Part shown: piece by piece, positions 8,493 through 15,490 of the stretch
Layout of the letters: the number at the start of each line of letters is the position of its first letter
How positions within the stretch are numbered: the stretch's first letter is position 1
NCBI GenBank assembly: GCA_003243445.1
Contig: QFQQ01000028.1
Location: forward strand, 1-64,000
Length of the DNA: 64,000 nucleotides
Direction of reading: 5' to 3'
Source: Citrobacter freundii
GTDB taxonomy: Bacteria; Bacteroidota; Bacteroidia; Chitinophagales; Chitinophagaceae
Translations under genes and position numbers: made by a program
The notes under the pieces: model-generated
The model's input: the letters and a program-made list of their open reading frames with translations, nothing else
Database searches by the model: none
What the model was told of the DNA's origin: nothing

Positions 8493-8518
8493 AGAGTCTT
8501 TTCCATTAGAGTCTTTTA
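8493..8518 (+). repeat. Direct repeat of AGAGTCTTTT between two operon genes
   Basis: AGAGTCTTTT occurs at 8493-8502 and again at 8509-8518, in the 84-bp gap before the nuclease gene. The spacing of 16 bp could mark a regulatory site or simply slippage. I see no convincing promoter next to it. Confidence 0.3.
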
Positions 8519-8532
8519 CGGAAACATAACTT

Positions 8533-9123
8533 ATGCCTTCCTGCATTATCTGTAGCTCCTACACAAAATTCGAAAAAGGTCTCTGCTACGACTGCTACTA
8601 CGACAAAGAAAACAGAAAAGCTCCCTCAACCGGAATGACCGATCGCGAATATCATTTCCGGTTCAGCATGATCAAGGGAAGAATCGCTGAAACGCTGATA
8701 CAAGAGTTGTTCCTGGCTCTCCGCTATAAAGTCTTCAAATACGGAATGGAAAATACGATTCCGGGAATTATGGAATTGTTGCAGGGTGTTAAGTCGCCTG
8801 AGGCAAAGGAGATCAGTTCCATGCCGGATCTTGTGATCCAGAATCCGAAAACAAAGACGATCCATTTTATCGAGGTGAAGTTCAGGGCCGACGGATACTT
8901 TCGCCGGGAGGACCTTGCGCAAGATTACCCATGGAAGAATACATATATTGTTGTGGTTTCTAAGAAGCACATCAAATGCGTGTCGTTTACAGAGTTGGAA
9001 AGAGGCATCGAAATTACCCCGACATCGAAAAACTATCTTGGGGATAGGAAAGAATTCGAAACCGATAGAAGTATCATTATAGAGTTTTGTGATTTCGCAT
9101 TGGATTTCTTTGAGTCAGTTTGA
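8533..9123 (+). CDS. Zinc-finger PD-(D/E)XK nuclease
   Basis: 196 residues. The N-terminus has a compact four-cysteine zinc site, C4-x2-C7 and C18-x2-C21. A helix with E53 (GRIAETLIQELF) is followed by the nuclease core: D99 in MPDLVIQ and E114-x-K116 in HFIEVKFR, the PD-(D/E)XK metal-binding triad. A zinc finger plus this core suits a sequence-specific or structure-specific DNA nuclease, and the gene is the last of the locus with XRE, vsr, dcm and the kinase-receiver pair. I therefore propose it as the restriction enzyme partner of the methylase. The 84-bp gap, and base composition less AT-rich than the gene before it, leave room for a separate origin. Confidence 0.75.
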   Translation: MPSCIICSSYTKFEKGLCYDCYYDKENRKAPSTGMTDREYHFRFSMIKGRIAETLIQELFLALRYKVFKYGMENTIPGIMELLQGVKSPEAKEISSMPDLVIQNPKTKTIHFIEVKFRADGYFRREDLAQDYPWKNTYIVVVSKKHIKCVSFTELERGIEITPTSKNYLGDRKEFETDRSIIIEFCDFALDFFESV

Positions 9124-9285
9124 TTATCCTCCAATCCCATCTCCGCGATATATAAAGGTTCACGCATTGGTGTCGTTATTTGCCTGATTCGTGCTGGTCA
9201 CAGTATCATGCCCACACATCAATACTATTTTTGCCGACTATAACAACCAAATACAATTTGTGCCCTAATCTTCTAATTCGTAAAC

Positions 9286-9471
9286 ATGACTGATAATTAT
9301 ACACCTGACGAACAGGATGACCGGATATTCTCAAGTACAGCCGTCTGGGATGCTTGCTATGAGATCGCTCAAGAAGCAATGGCCGCGGCGTTGTCAGGGA
9401 GTAAAACAATTCAAGGGAAAACATTAGAAAAATTTATTTCTGATTATGTTGATGACTTGGGCGGCAATTAG
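9286..9471 (+). CDS. Small hypothetical protein
   Basis: 61 residues, unrecognised. It is acidic at the start (DNYTPDEQDDR) and then has one amphipathic helix (CYEIAQEAMAAALSG). It is soluble, with no motif. It lies 49 bp before the next small gene in the same direction, and the two may be co-expressed. Being short and without visible homology, it may not be a real gene. Confidence 0.4.
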   Translation: MTDNYTPDEQDDRIFSSTAVWDACYEIAQEAMAAALSGSKTIQGKTLEKFISDYVDDLGGN

Positions 9472-9520
9472 CTACTCCAATGTTTTCATCACGAAATCTT
9501 TTTATTGCTAAGCAATCCTC

Positions 9521-9955
9521 ATGACACGTTCAAACACACCGACTGACTACATTCTTCTACCCGCATACACCGATAGCGAAATAGAAACTTGCAAATTTGT
9601 AATAGTCCATGTTTCTCCTGCTTATAAAGAAGAATTAACTACAAGGCTTGCACTGCTTCAGCCGCTAAAAGCTGATCCATACCTGAGCGGCTTATCGTTT
9701 TGGGATGGGTCTGCTGCGTACTACACTGGATACGGTGAAGGAAAAGAGTCTATCCTAGGAGAAAATGATGCATGGGTTTATGTTAACCTGACCGCACAGG
9801 AATTAGAAGAATTGCCAGTACCTGAACACAGACTGGATACATTCGAATTGAAACTGACACCCGCTGGGTTTGCTTATTTCAGTGCTTTTGCGAAATACAC
9901 TAGCGAAGAGTTTTGGAGTGGGCAATTTAGTATTGCCGAACTGTGTGGCTTATAA
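9521..9955 (+). CDS. Hypothetical soluble protein
   Basis: 144 residues with an alternating strand and helix look and no signal peptide, membrane segment or familiar motif. Codon use looks coding throughout, with a clear ATG at 9521 and TAA at 9953. It follows the small protein at 9286-9471 by 49 bp. Function unknown. Its place at the right edge of the defence island may be incidental. Confidence 0.6.
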   Translation: MTRSNTPTDYILLPAYTDSEIETCKFVIVHVSPAYKEELTTRLALLQPLKADPYLSGLSFWDGSAAYYTGYGEGKESILGENDAWVYVNLTAQELEELPVPEHRLDTFELKLTPAGFAYFSAFAKYTSEEFWSGQFSIAELCGL

Positions 9956-10211
9956 AAAGAACTCGCAATATAAGTAGTATAGAATCGATAATAAATATGC
10001 ATGTAGGTTAGAAGATCACTTCTATCCATTTCTTACACAAAATCGATACACCCATAAAACGTCCATTCTTTGTCCCGGTTCTTTTACCAGATCCGCAGTT
10101 TCACACCTTGGGTACTTTGTAAACCATTCAACAGAGTGATCAAAACGCCGTACAAAAGAATTTGGTTGACAACAGCTTTTCAAACCAGCCAAAATACTTC
10201 TATCTTAAACC

Positions 10212-10249
10212 GATTTGGCTGAGTTTAAAAAATCAAACTCAGCCAAATC
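10212..10249. repeat. 15-bp perfect inverted repeat before the ATPase remnant
   Basis: GATTTGGCTGAGTTT (10212-10226) is matched exactly by its reverse complement at 10235-10249, with an 8-base spacer. It ends 23 bp before the presumed ATG of the decayed ATPase gene, so it could be an old operator, a terminator without a T-run, or the edge of an inserted segment. Confidence 0.5.
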
Positions 10250-10272
10250 CTATCATTGCCAAAACCTTTCTC

Positions 10273-10550
10273 ATGGAAAACTCGTCGGAAGAAAGGCAGA
10301 GCAGGAACGTTTGCAGACAGCCATGTCTTCTTCTTCAGCTGAACGCGTTGCTATATATTGCCACGATGGAGGAGCAGCTGCAGAACTCAGTTACGCACTA
10401 AAGGATGCGATGAAAAGTACGGTAGCGCTTGCGGTGCCTTCCACCTCGGTGACGGCGTTCGATCAATTAAAGAGATTCCTGGAACCGATTATCGCAAAGC
10501 AGCGATCGGTCTTTTTTATTTTTTTATATTTTGCAGCCAAACATTGTTAA
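10273..10550 (+). pseudogene. Decayed ATPase (archaeal-type AAA, ATPase_2-like) fragment
   Basis: From ATG 10273 the reading begins MEN and is one base out of frame with the stretch that follows, LVGRKAEQERLQTAM then SSSSAERVAIY. That stretch matches the usual beginning of ATPase_2-family proteins (GRxxEQxxLxxxxxSxxAExVAVYG), just before the Walker A loop. The P-loop (GRRRVGKT in relatives) is missing. The sequence resumes with FDQLKRFLEPIIAKQRSVFFI, like the strand before Walker B, and ends at 10550. So the gene has a frameshift in an A-run, an internal loss, and no C-terminal half. The family assignment rests on short matches. Confidence 0.5.
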
Positions 10551-10724
10551 ATGATACCAGAAGCTGAATTAAAGATCTCGCTTGAGGAACTCGCGTTAAG
10601 AGGTAGCCGCATCATTGCAGCCCAGCCGCCGGTTTCTTATGAGACTGCTCTCCGGCAAGTACAATGGCTGAAAGAGAATTCAAAAGTGAAGCAATCTTCA
10701 AAGAAGAACAAGCTAAACTCTTAG
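10551..10724 (+). CDS. 57-residue reading frame of unknown nature
   Basis: It begins at ATG 10551 directly after the ATPase remnant stop and ends with TAG at 10722. The peptide (MIPEAELKISLEELALRG ... SYETALRQVQWLKEN) has a protein-like composition with two likely helices and a basic tail. It could be a small intact protein, for example an antitoxin-like partner, or the end of a larger broken gene. No family recognised. Confidence 0.3.
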   Translation: MIPEAELKISLEELALRGSRIIAAQPPVSYETALRQVQWLKENSKVKQSSKKNKLNS

Positions 10725-10956
10725 AGAAATTTCGCATGATGGCTTGAGCTATATCATTCGCAATCTGTCTTCCGTCGATCCGGCTCGTAATCTTAATAAT
10801 GCGCTCATCGGTCAATATTTTTGGCGTTTTTGCAGATTATTCTCAAAAAGGCAAAGAATAATGAGTTTGAGTTGTATTATCCCTGATCAGATCACTGGGT
10901 AACAATCATCCCGGGAAATTCACTGTCGTGCAAGCTTACATCATCCACTAGCATAT

Positions 10957-11083
10957 TGTCGCAAAACCTTCAATTCTCTCCGCCCTATATTCCTGATATT
11001 TAAGAGCTTATTTTTTTGCGTCAAAAATGGTGTCGCAAAACCAGCTTTTGCGACACCATTGTGTCGCAAAAAGTGTCGCAAAA
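10957..11083. repeat. Repeated TGTCGCAAAA motif with a 15-bp hairpin
   Basis: TGTCGCAAAA occurs on the plus strand at 10957-10966, 11031-11040, 11062-11071 and 11074-11083, and once inverted at 11047-11056. The second and the inverted copies form a perfect 15-bp inverted repeat (11026-11040 with 11046-11060, spacer CCAGC). Mixed direct and inverted copies at irregular spacing look like a protein-binding or recombination site, not a CRISPR array. Confidence 0.65.
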
Positions 11084-11243
11084 GAACGCTCGATCAACAG
11101 TGATAAACGTTTTCAATTGAACCACGTAAAGTGATTTGCTTTTTACTTTCGATACCGACTGACATTAACGGGTACGAGATTTTGTAAACGGCAACACTTT
11201 CAAGCACCAATTTGTGGGTTGTTACATTAATCCAAACAAATTA

Positions 11244-11298
11244 TTGTTCGGAAAAACCGCTTGTTCGCAAAAAACGAACAGTCGGAAATTCCGAACAA
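11244..11298. repeat. Nested inverted repeats of TTGTTCGG
   Basis: The outer arms TTGTTCGG (11244-11251) and CCGAACAA (11291-11298) enclose inner arms TGTTCG (11262-11267) and CGAACA (11275-11280). The four copies of the NTTCG/CGAAN core give a two-step hairpin or a tandem dimer-binding site. It lies 131 bp from the end of the kinase gene on the other strand. Confidence 0.5.
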
Positions 11299-11428
11299 CA
11301 TCAAGCTGACAGCATAGATTTATATACAGAATAGAATATTCTCATCTTCGACTCAAGTCCTGATCCAGCAACCTCAGCTTTAACATCGCAACGAACGCTG
11401 CGACCAATATAAATGACCACTCCATAAT

Positions 11429-12832
11429 TTAAACCCCCTCACTCCCCGGAAACTCCACCACCAACCTACATCCCTCACCCGGTGCCGAAACCACTTCCAT
11501 TGTTCCATTATACAATTCAGCGCGGCTTTGAATGTTTGCCAACCCGATCCCTTTTCTCTGCAGCGTGGTATCAAAGCCTCCGCCGTCGTCAGTGATCTCT
11601 ATGCGGATGCTGTTGCCGGTCGCGGATAATACAATGGTGGCATTGGTGGCATTTGCATGTTTGATGATATTGTTCAACTGCTCCTGCACGATCCTGTAAA
11701 TATTGAGCCGGAACTTATCATGAAGCCTGGCCGATTCGAAATGGTTGACCTCCACTTTTATGGAGAGATCATATACATACATCAGGTCTTCGGCCAGGCT
11801 TAGGAGGGCCGTCTCCAATGTGAGCAAACGCTGTAAGGGACTTGCCAGGTTTTTGCATAATCTCCTGATCTCTTCGATCGCATCGAGGATATAACCGGAG
11901 GATTTGTCAATCAAGTCGGTTTTGCGGGACGGCGAAGAGTTCTTTGCTGCACTGAGGTATAACCTGGATGCGCCCAATAGCTGGTTCACATTGTCATGCA
12001 GTTCCTTGGAGAGCTCAGCTCTTTCGGTTTCCTGCGCCGTGATGATGGCTTCGGTCAGCTGCTGATGCTGCGCATTTCTTTCTTCCTCCAGTGCCCGCTC
12101 GAGTTCCAGTTTTTCTGTAACATTCTGGGCGATGGTCAGCACGGCATCTTCATTGTTATACCGGGTACGATGAAGCCAGATCTCCATATAGATGTGTTGC
12201 CCGCTTTTAAGTACATGCCGCCATACGCCGGCGGGTCCATCATCACCGCCTATTTGAACATGCTGTAAATATTCCTTCAATTTTTCGCGGTCTTCTTCCG
12301 GTCGCCAGTCAAGCGCAGTTTTTTGCAGGAATTCTTCCCGTGAAAAACCATACTGTTTGATCGCGGCTTCGTTCACCTCCAGTACACCGAGGTCTTTTAA
12401 GCGGATCACATAAATGACCATCGGATTGTCATGAAACAGCCGGCGATATTTTTCCTCCACCTGCCGTTTATCGGTGGTATCCCTAAGCAGAATGCAGAAC
12501 CCGATCTGTTTGCCATCCAAACCAGACAGGGCATACAGGCCAATATCAAAATAGGAGGTGTTCTGATCATGCTGGAAAATGTCTTCGAATAAAAACACTT
12601 CTCCTCTGTTCAGTTTATCGAGTTCATGTATGAAGAAGCCCCGCTTTTTTTCGGGGAAAAAGGCCAGCACATCATCACCCGGCAGGGGATCAGTGCAGCC
12701 GATCATTTCCAGGAACTGCCTGCCCCCGGGATTGGTGGACAGCAATTTCTTATTCATATCGAGGTAGAGGATCATATCAGGCATGTTCTCCACCAATAAG
12801 CCGTGATCGATTTCATTTACATTAAAAGCCAT
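11429..12832 (-). CDS. PAS-domain sensor histidine kinase, NarX/DesK type
   Basis: 467 residues, no membrane segment, so a cytoplasmic sensor. Two PAS domains (about 10-115 and 130-250, with the PAC-like VWRHVLKSGQHIYMEIWLHR) lead into a HisKA_3 dimerisation helix, ERAELSKELHDNVNQLLG with the phospho-acceptor H279. The ATPase domain follows with LNNIIKHANA, DDGGGFD and GIGLANIQSR. Such kinases usually partner LuxR/NarL receivers, but none is adjacent; the nearest NarL-type receiver is at 28656-29312 beside its own kinase. It is therefore an orphan. Upstream lies a 30-bp inverted repeat. An AraC gene lies upstream on the same strand. Confidence 0.92.
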   Translation of the reverse strand: MAFNVNEIDHGLLVENMPDMILYLDMNKKLLSTNPGGRQFLEMIGCTDPLPGDDVLAFFPEKKRGFFIHELDKLNRGEVFLFEDIFQHDQNTSYFDIGLYALSGLDGKQIGFCILLRDTTDKRQVEEKYRRLFHDNPMVIYVIRLKDLGVLEVNEAAIKQYGFSREEFLQKTALDWRPEEDREKLKEYLQHVQIGGDDGPAGVWRHVLKSGQHIYMEIWLHRTRYNNEDAVLTIAQNVTEKLELERALEEERNAQHQQLTEAIITAQETERAELSKELHDNVNQLLGASRLYLSAAKNSSPSRKTDLIDKSSGYILDAIEEIRRLCKNLASPLQRLLTLETALLSLAEDLMYVYDLSIKVEVNHFESARLHDKFRLNIYRIVQEQLNNIIKHANATNATIVLSATGNSIRIEITDDGGGFDTTLQRKGIGLANIQSRAELYNGTMEVVSAPGEGCRLVVEFPGSEGV

Positions 12833-12882
12833 ACAGCGTCAGGATCTTTAGTGTGTTAATAAAAATCTCCGGTGCACCAGTT

Positions 12883-13056
12883 CGATGGCCGATGACCGAT
12901 GGCCGTTGGCCGGGAATACAATAGTCCGCTATTGGTAACCCTCTATGCTAATGATAGTATCAATTTCAATCTTAAAGTTTGCCTTCGGCCAACGGCCATC
13001 GGTCATCGGCCATCGTTCATCCGCCATCGGTCATCGACCATCGACCATCGACCATC
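12883..13056. repeat. 30-bp perfect inverted repeat with a 7-bp tandem repeat
   Basis: The arms at 12883-12912 and 12986-13015 are exact reverse complements (GATGGCC/GGTCATC-type sequence) around 73 bp. Just after, CATCGAC is repeated three times head to tail (13032-13052). The same sequence family returns at 58289-58424. It sits in the gap before the kinase gene, so its stem encloses the likely promoter region. Confidence 0.75.
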
Positions 13057-13061
13057 TTGTT

Positions 13062-13955
13062 TTACCCGGCCTCATGGCCGATGTAAAAATCTTTCCGGAA
13101 GTCTTCAGGTGTTTTACCGGTATACTTCTTGAAAAATTTGGTGAAGTATGAATTATCCTGGAAGTTCATCAGTGTGGCGATCTCACTGATGCTGAGGTCC
13201 GCATTGATGAGTAATCTTTTTGCTTCCAGCATGATGCGGTCGCGGATGATCTCGCCGGCGGATTTTCCCAGCAGGTCTCTGCACAGTGCGTTCAGGTAGT
13301 TTGGCGTAACGTATAAACGTGCAGCATACTCGCTTGGCAATTTCAAGGTGGTGAAATGTTCATTCACCAGTTTTTGAAAATTCCGGAGTGTGGTGAATCC
13401 TGGTTTTGACAGTTGCTTTAACCTGGTCGGTTCGATCTGCCTGGTTACGGTGATAAAAAGTTGCAACAAGAGGGTACGGATCATTTCCGTTGCATGGTTT
13501 TTCACCGGTTTTAATTCGTTCAATAATCGTTCAAACAATGTTGTTACTTCTGTCAGCCAATGTCCGCTGAGGTGTATTACCTGGTCGTCTCCATAGCCGC
13601 CAAAAAAGGGGAATCGTTCCAGGTAATTCGGTTCTTTAAAAAATGAATCGAAAAAGCTTTCGGAGAAATTGACGATGTACCCATCCACCTCACCTGAAAA
13701 TTGCCAGCTATGCACCTGTCCGGGGTTCATGAAATAGATCTGTCCGGGTTTAACCATAAAGCTTGTGAAATCAATGGCCTGTTTACCTGCACCCTTTGTA
13801 AAAAAGACAAGGTGATAGAAAGAATGACCATGCGGCTGCAGCAGGTACTTTCTTTGCGCGAGGTATTCGCCAAACCTGCAAATGATGAATTCTGCGGGTT
13901 TGCCATCTGCGCCTTTGATCGTGCGAATAGAATATACAGGTAATTTTTGGGGCAT
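13062..13955 (-). CDS. AraC-family transcriptional regulator
   Basis: 297 residues. The N-terminal cupin-like sensing half (about 20-170) contains the typical HSFYHLVFF and YFMNPGQVHSW. The C-terminal 100 residues hold the double HTH: LPSEYAARLYVTPNYLNALCRDLLGKSAGE and LSISEIATLMNFQDNSYFTKFFKKYTGKTPEDFR are given here in parts as LPSEYAARLYVTPNYLNALC and ISEIATLMNFQDNSYFTKFF. A candidate -7 box lies only 8 bp before the start. No obvious target gene adjoins. Confidence 0.93.
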   Translation of the reverse strand: MPQKLPVYSIRTIKGADGKPAEFIICRFGEYLAQRKYLLQPHGHSFYHLVFFTKGAGKQAIDFTSFMVKPGQIYFMNPGQVHSWQFSGEVDGYIVNFSESFFDSFFKEPNYLERFPFFGGYGDDQVIHLSGHWLTEVTTLFERLLNELKPVKNHATEMIRTLLLQLFITVTRQIEPTRLKQLSKPGFTTLRNFQKLVNEHFTTLKLPSEYAARLYVTPNYLNALCRDLLGKSAGEIIRDRIMLEAKRLLINADLSISEIATLMNFQDNSYFTKFFKKYTGKTPEDFRKDFYIGHEAG

Positions 13956-13963
13956 TTCAACGG

Positions 13964-13971
13964 CAAAGGTA
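13964..13971 (-). promoter_or_regulatory. Candidate Bacteroidota -7 box
   Basis: Read on the minus strand this is TACCTTTG, matching the TAnnTTTG consensus. It is 8 bp upstream of the AraC start at 13955, which would leave almost no leader. I see no clear -33 TTTG at the expected distance, so the call is weak. Confidence 0.3.
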
Positions 13972-14099
13972 CAATTGCAGGGCGGGCATCTGTTTGTATT
14001 AAATCACGGGTTGATGGTATTATTTACTTGTAGGTAAGAAGTACCATTGAGGGGGCTTGGGTCTTCTTTGGGGTACATGTATCCAATGAGAGTGGCGTA

Positions 14100-14523
14100 G
14101 GGTTCCTCCTTCGGCGCACACGTCCCGCAGATCATAAAATATTCAGGAAATATAGAACAAGATTGCTAACAAAAAGCTGTCATCCCGGCACCGCCTCCGC
14201 CAAGCTTCAGCGGGCAGGCCGGGCAAATTTCAGCCACTATCGAAGTTAATGCAAGCCAGAGCCGGGACCTCCGCTATTTGTGGGGCTCCCGGCTCTGGCA
14301 TTCCGATTACAGCAAAATGGCTTAGGTCGCCCGGCCGGGATGACACACTCTGTTATTCATGTTATTAGATGGAATTTCGCAGATCAGTCTCTGATAACCG
14401 AGTGTCATCTGCGTGATCTGCGGATTCGAATGTCGGGGTTTACACTTTCTGAGCAGCTATTGCGATAGTAGGGATGATAGAATCTGCGAAATCTGCGGGA
14501 CGTGTCCGCCGAAGGAGGAACCC
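14100..14523. repeat. 33-bp inverted repeat (one mismatch) spanning a gene-free 424 bp
   Basis: The arm at 14100-14132 (GGGTTCCTCCTTCGGCGCAC then ACGTCCCGCAGAT) matches the reverse complement of 14491-14523 at 32 of 33 positions, the mismatch being at 14117. The enclosed part has a second hairpin (14255-14299) and repeated ATCTGCG/CGCAGAT words around 14380-14420. No gene is seen in the whole gap from 13956 to 14605. The ATCTGCG words recur at 53880-54084, so this belongs to a dispersed repeat family of this genome. Confidence 0.7.
14255..14299. repeat. 13-bp perfect hairpin
   Basis: GCCAGAGCCGGGA (14255-14267) pairs with TCCCGGCTCTGGC (14287-14299) around a 19-base loop. There is no T-run on either side, so it is more likely part of the repeat element than a terminator. 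Confidence 0.55.
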
Positions 14524-14605
14524 CAGGTTGCAGCGAAGCAAAGGAAAATATATTGAGGTACCGGGAAACTGCACGCCAATCATTTATAAATTGTAGGTTT
14601 AATCC

Positions 14606-15454
14606 ATGAGCAACTCCTGCGCCGTTTTCTGGAAAGATGAATTGGTCGGATATTTTTCGATTGTTTCGAATGATATGTGGTATTATGATGGCCGTTGGGC
14701 CTGTGCAGATGCTGCCAATGCTCGTGAATTCGAGACGCTGGCGCGCAGTCTTGATCAGCGGCGTATACGGGAGTTTCCTGAAGAGGGCCTATTAGTACAG
14801 ATGTCCTTCGACGGGTATTCCTCATTAGCCTATATGCTTGTACTGGGGTTTGTAGGCGATGATCTGGTGCTGCGACTGGTAAGTCCCGAAAGTGCAGCGT
14901 ACCTCGATCTGAGTCAGTTTCCTCCCTGGCAGATTGCGGATAACGGAAAATTCTTTGAAGAAGAACTAAAGCGGGAAGTTTCTTTCTTTCATCCGTTACG
15001 GTTTAAGCAGGTGAGTGCAATTGGTCTGCGGAGAGACAGGGATGATGTGCTGTTTAAATTACTGGACGGATCATCGCGGTATGCGGTGGTGCATCTGACT
15101 TATAAGAAGGAGCGGTCGAGGAAGTTTCCCGCCACGAAATTTTATAAAGACTGGAAGGCGTTTTATGATCAGGAACTGGCGAACCTGGTTGTGCCGTTTG
15201 ATATCGACGAAGTGGCCAATTCCATTGTACAGGAAGCAGCGAAGCATGGTGCGAGATGCGAGGTGCATTCATTTGATTCCGGTGCTATGATGATCGATCT
15301 GTATTGGAAGGATCAGTTGTATGTGGTTCAGTTGGATGATGAGCAGCTGGGGTTGAGTGAGGTGACAGAGAACATTGATTTTTCTACGGTTCCGGATAGA
15401 TCATTTAGACAGGCAGTATTGCTGGTGGAGAATGTGCGGCGGATTTTTCAGTAA
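14606..15454 (+). CDS. Hypothetical protein
   Basis: 282 residues, not recognised. It is rich in aromatic residues and alternating short strands (SCAVFWKDELVGYFSIVSND, WYYDGRWACADAANAREFE). It has no signal peptide and no membrane segment. A second portion (about 150-282) repeats the same flavour, with SGAMMIDLYWKDQLYVVQL echoing the N-terminal FWKDELVGYF, so the protein may be an internal duplication of a beta-rich module. It converges with the exported protein on the opposite strand (36-bp gap). Confidence 0.65.
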   Translation: MSNSCAVFWKDELVGYFSIVSNDMWYYDGRWACADAANAREFETLARSLDQRRIREFPEEGLLVQMSFDGYSSLAYMLVLGFVGDDLVLRLVSPESAAYLDLSQFPPWQIADNGKFFEEELKREVSFFHPLRFKQVSAIGLRRDRDDVLFKLLDGSSRYAVVHLTYKKERSRKFPATKFYKDWKAFYDQELANLVVPFDIDEVANSIVQEAAKHGARCEVHSFDSGAMMIDLYWKDQLYVVQLDDEQLGLSEVTENIDFSTVPDRSFRQAVLLVENVRRIFQ

Positions 15455-15490
15455 CCATCCGGGAATGAAAAGTATATCGCTCCTATAACC

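Larger units (their letters stand above)
10725..11428. other. Gene-free stretch with decayed coding sequence and repeats
   Basis: No intact gene is seen. A rightward frame between about 10722 and 10903 still reads like protein (SHDGLSYIIRNLSSVDPAR...) without a good start, and is probably a remnant. From about 10957 the stretch is dominated by the TGTCGCAAAA motif and nested inverted repeats described separately. It marks the boundary between the defence island and the regular chromosomal genes to the right. Confidence 0.5.

Noticed and set aside
3261..9123. Identification as BREX, DISARM or Detocs
   Set aside because: The hallmark proteins of BREX and DISARM are absent, and although a kinase-receiver pair recalls Detocs, the Vsr, Dcm and nuclease genes, the dual GHKL and the soluble kinase do not match its layout as I know it.
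10162..10401. 79-residue rightward frame overlapping the ATPase remnant
   Set aside because: It reads through the 15-bp inverted repeat and lacks coding character; the family match lies in another frame.
10957..13056. CRISPR array in the TGTCGCAAAA or CATCGAC repeats
   Set aside because: Repeats are only 7-10 bp, irregularly spaced or immediately tandem, partly inverted, and no cas gene is nearby.
14100..14132. tRNA-like GGTTCCTCC stretch at the inverted-repeat arm
   Set aside because: No cloverleaf can be drawn and the sequence is part of a longer inverted repeat.
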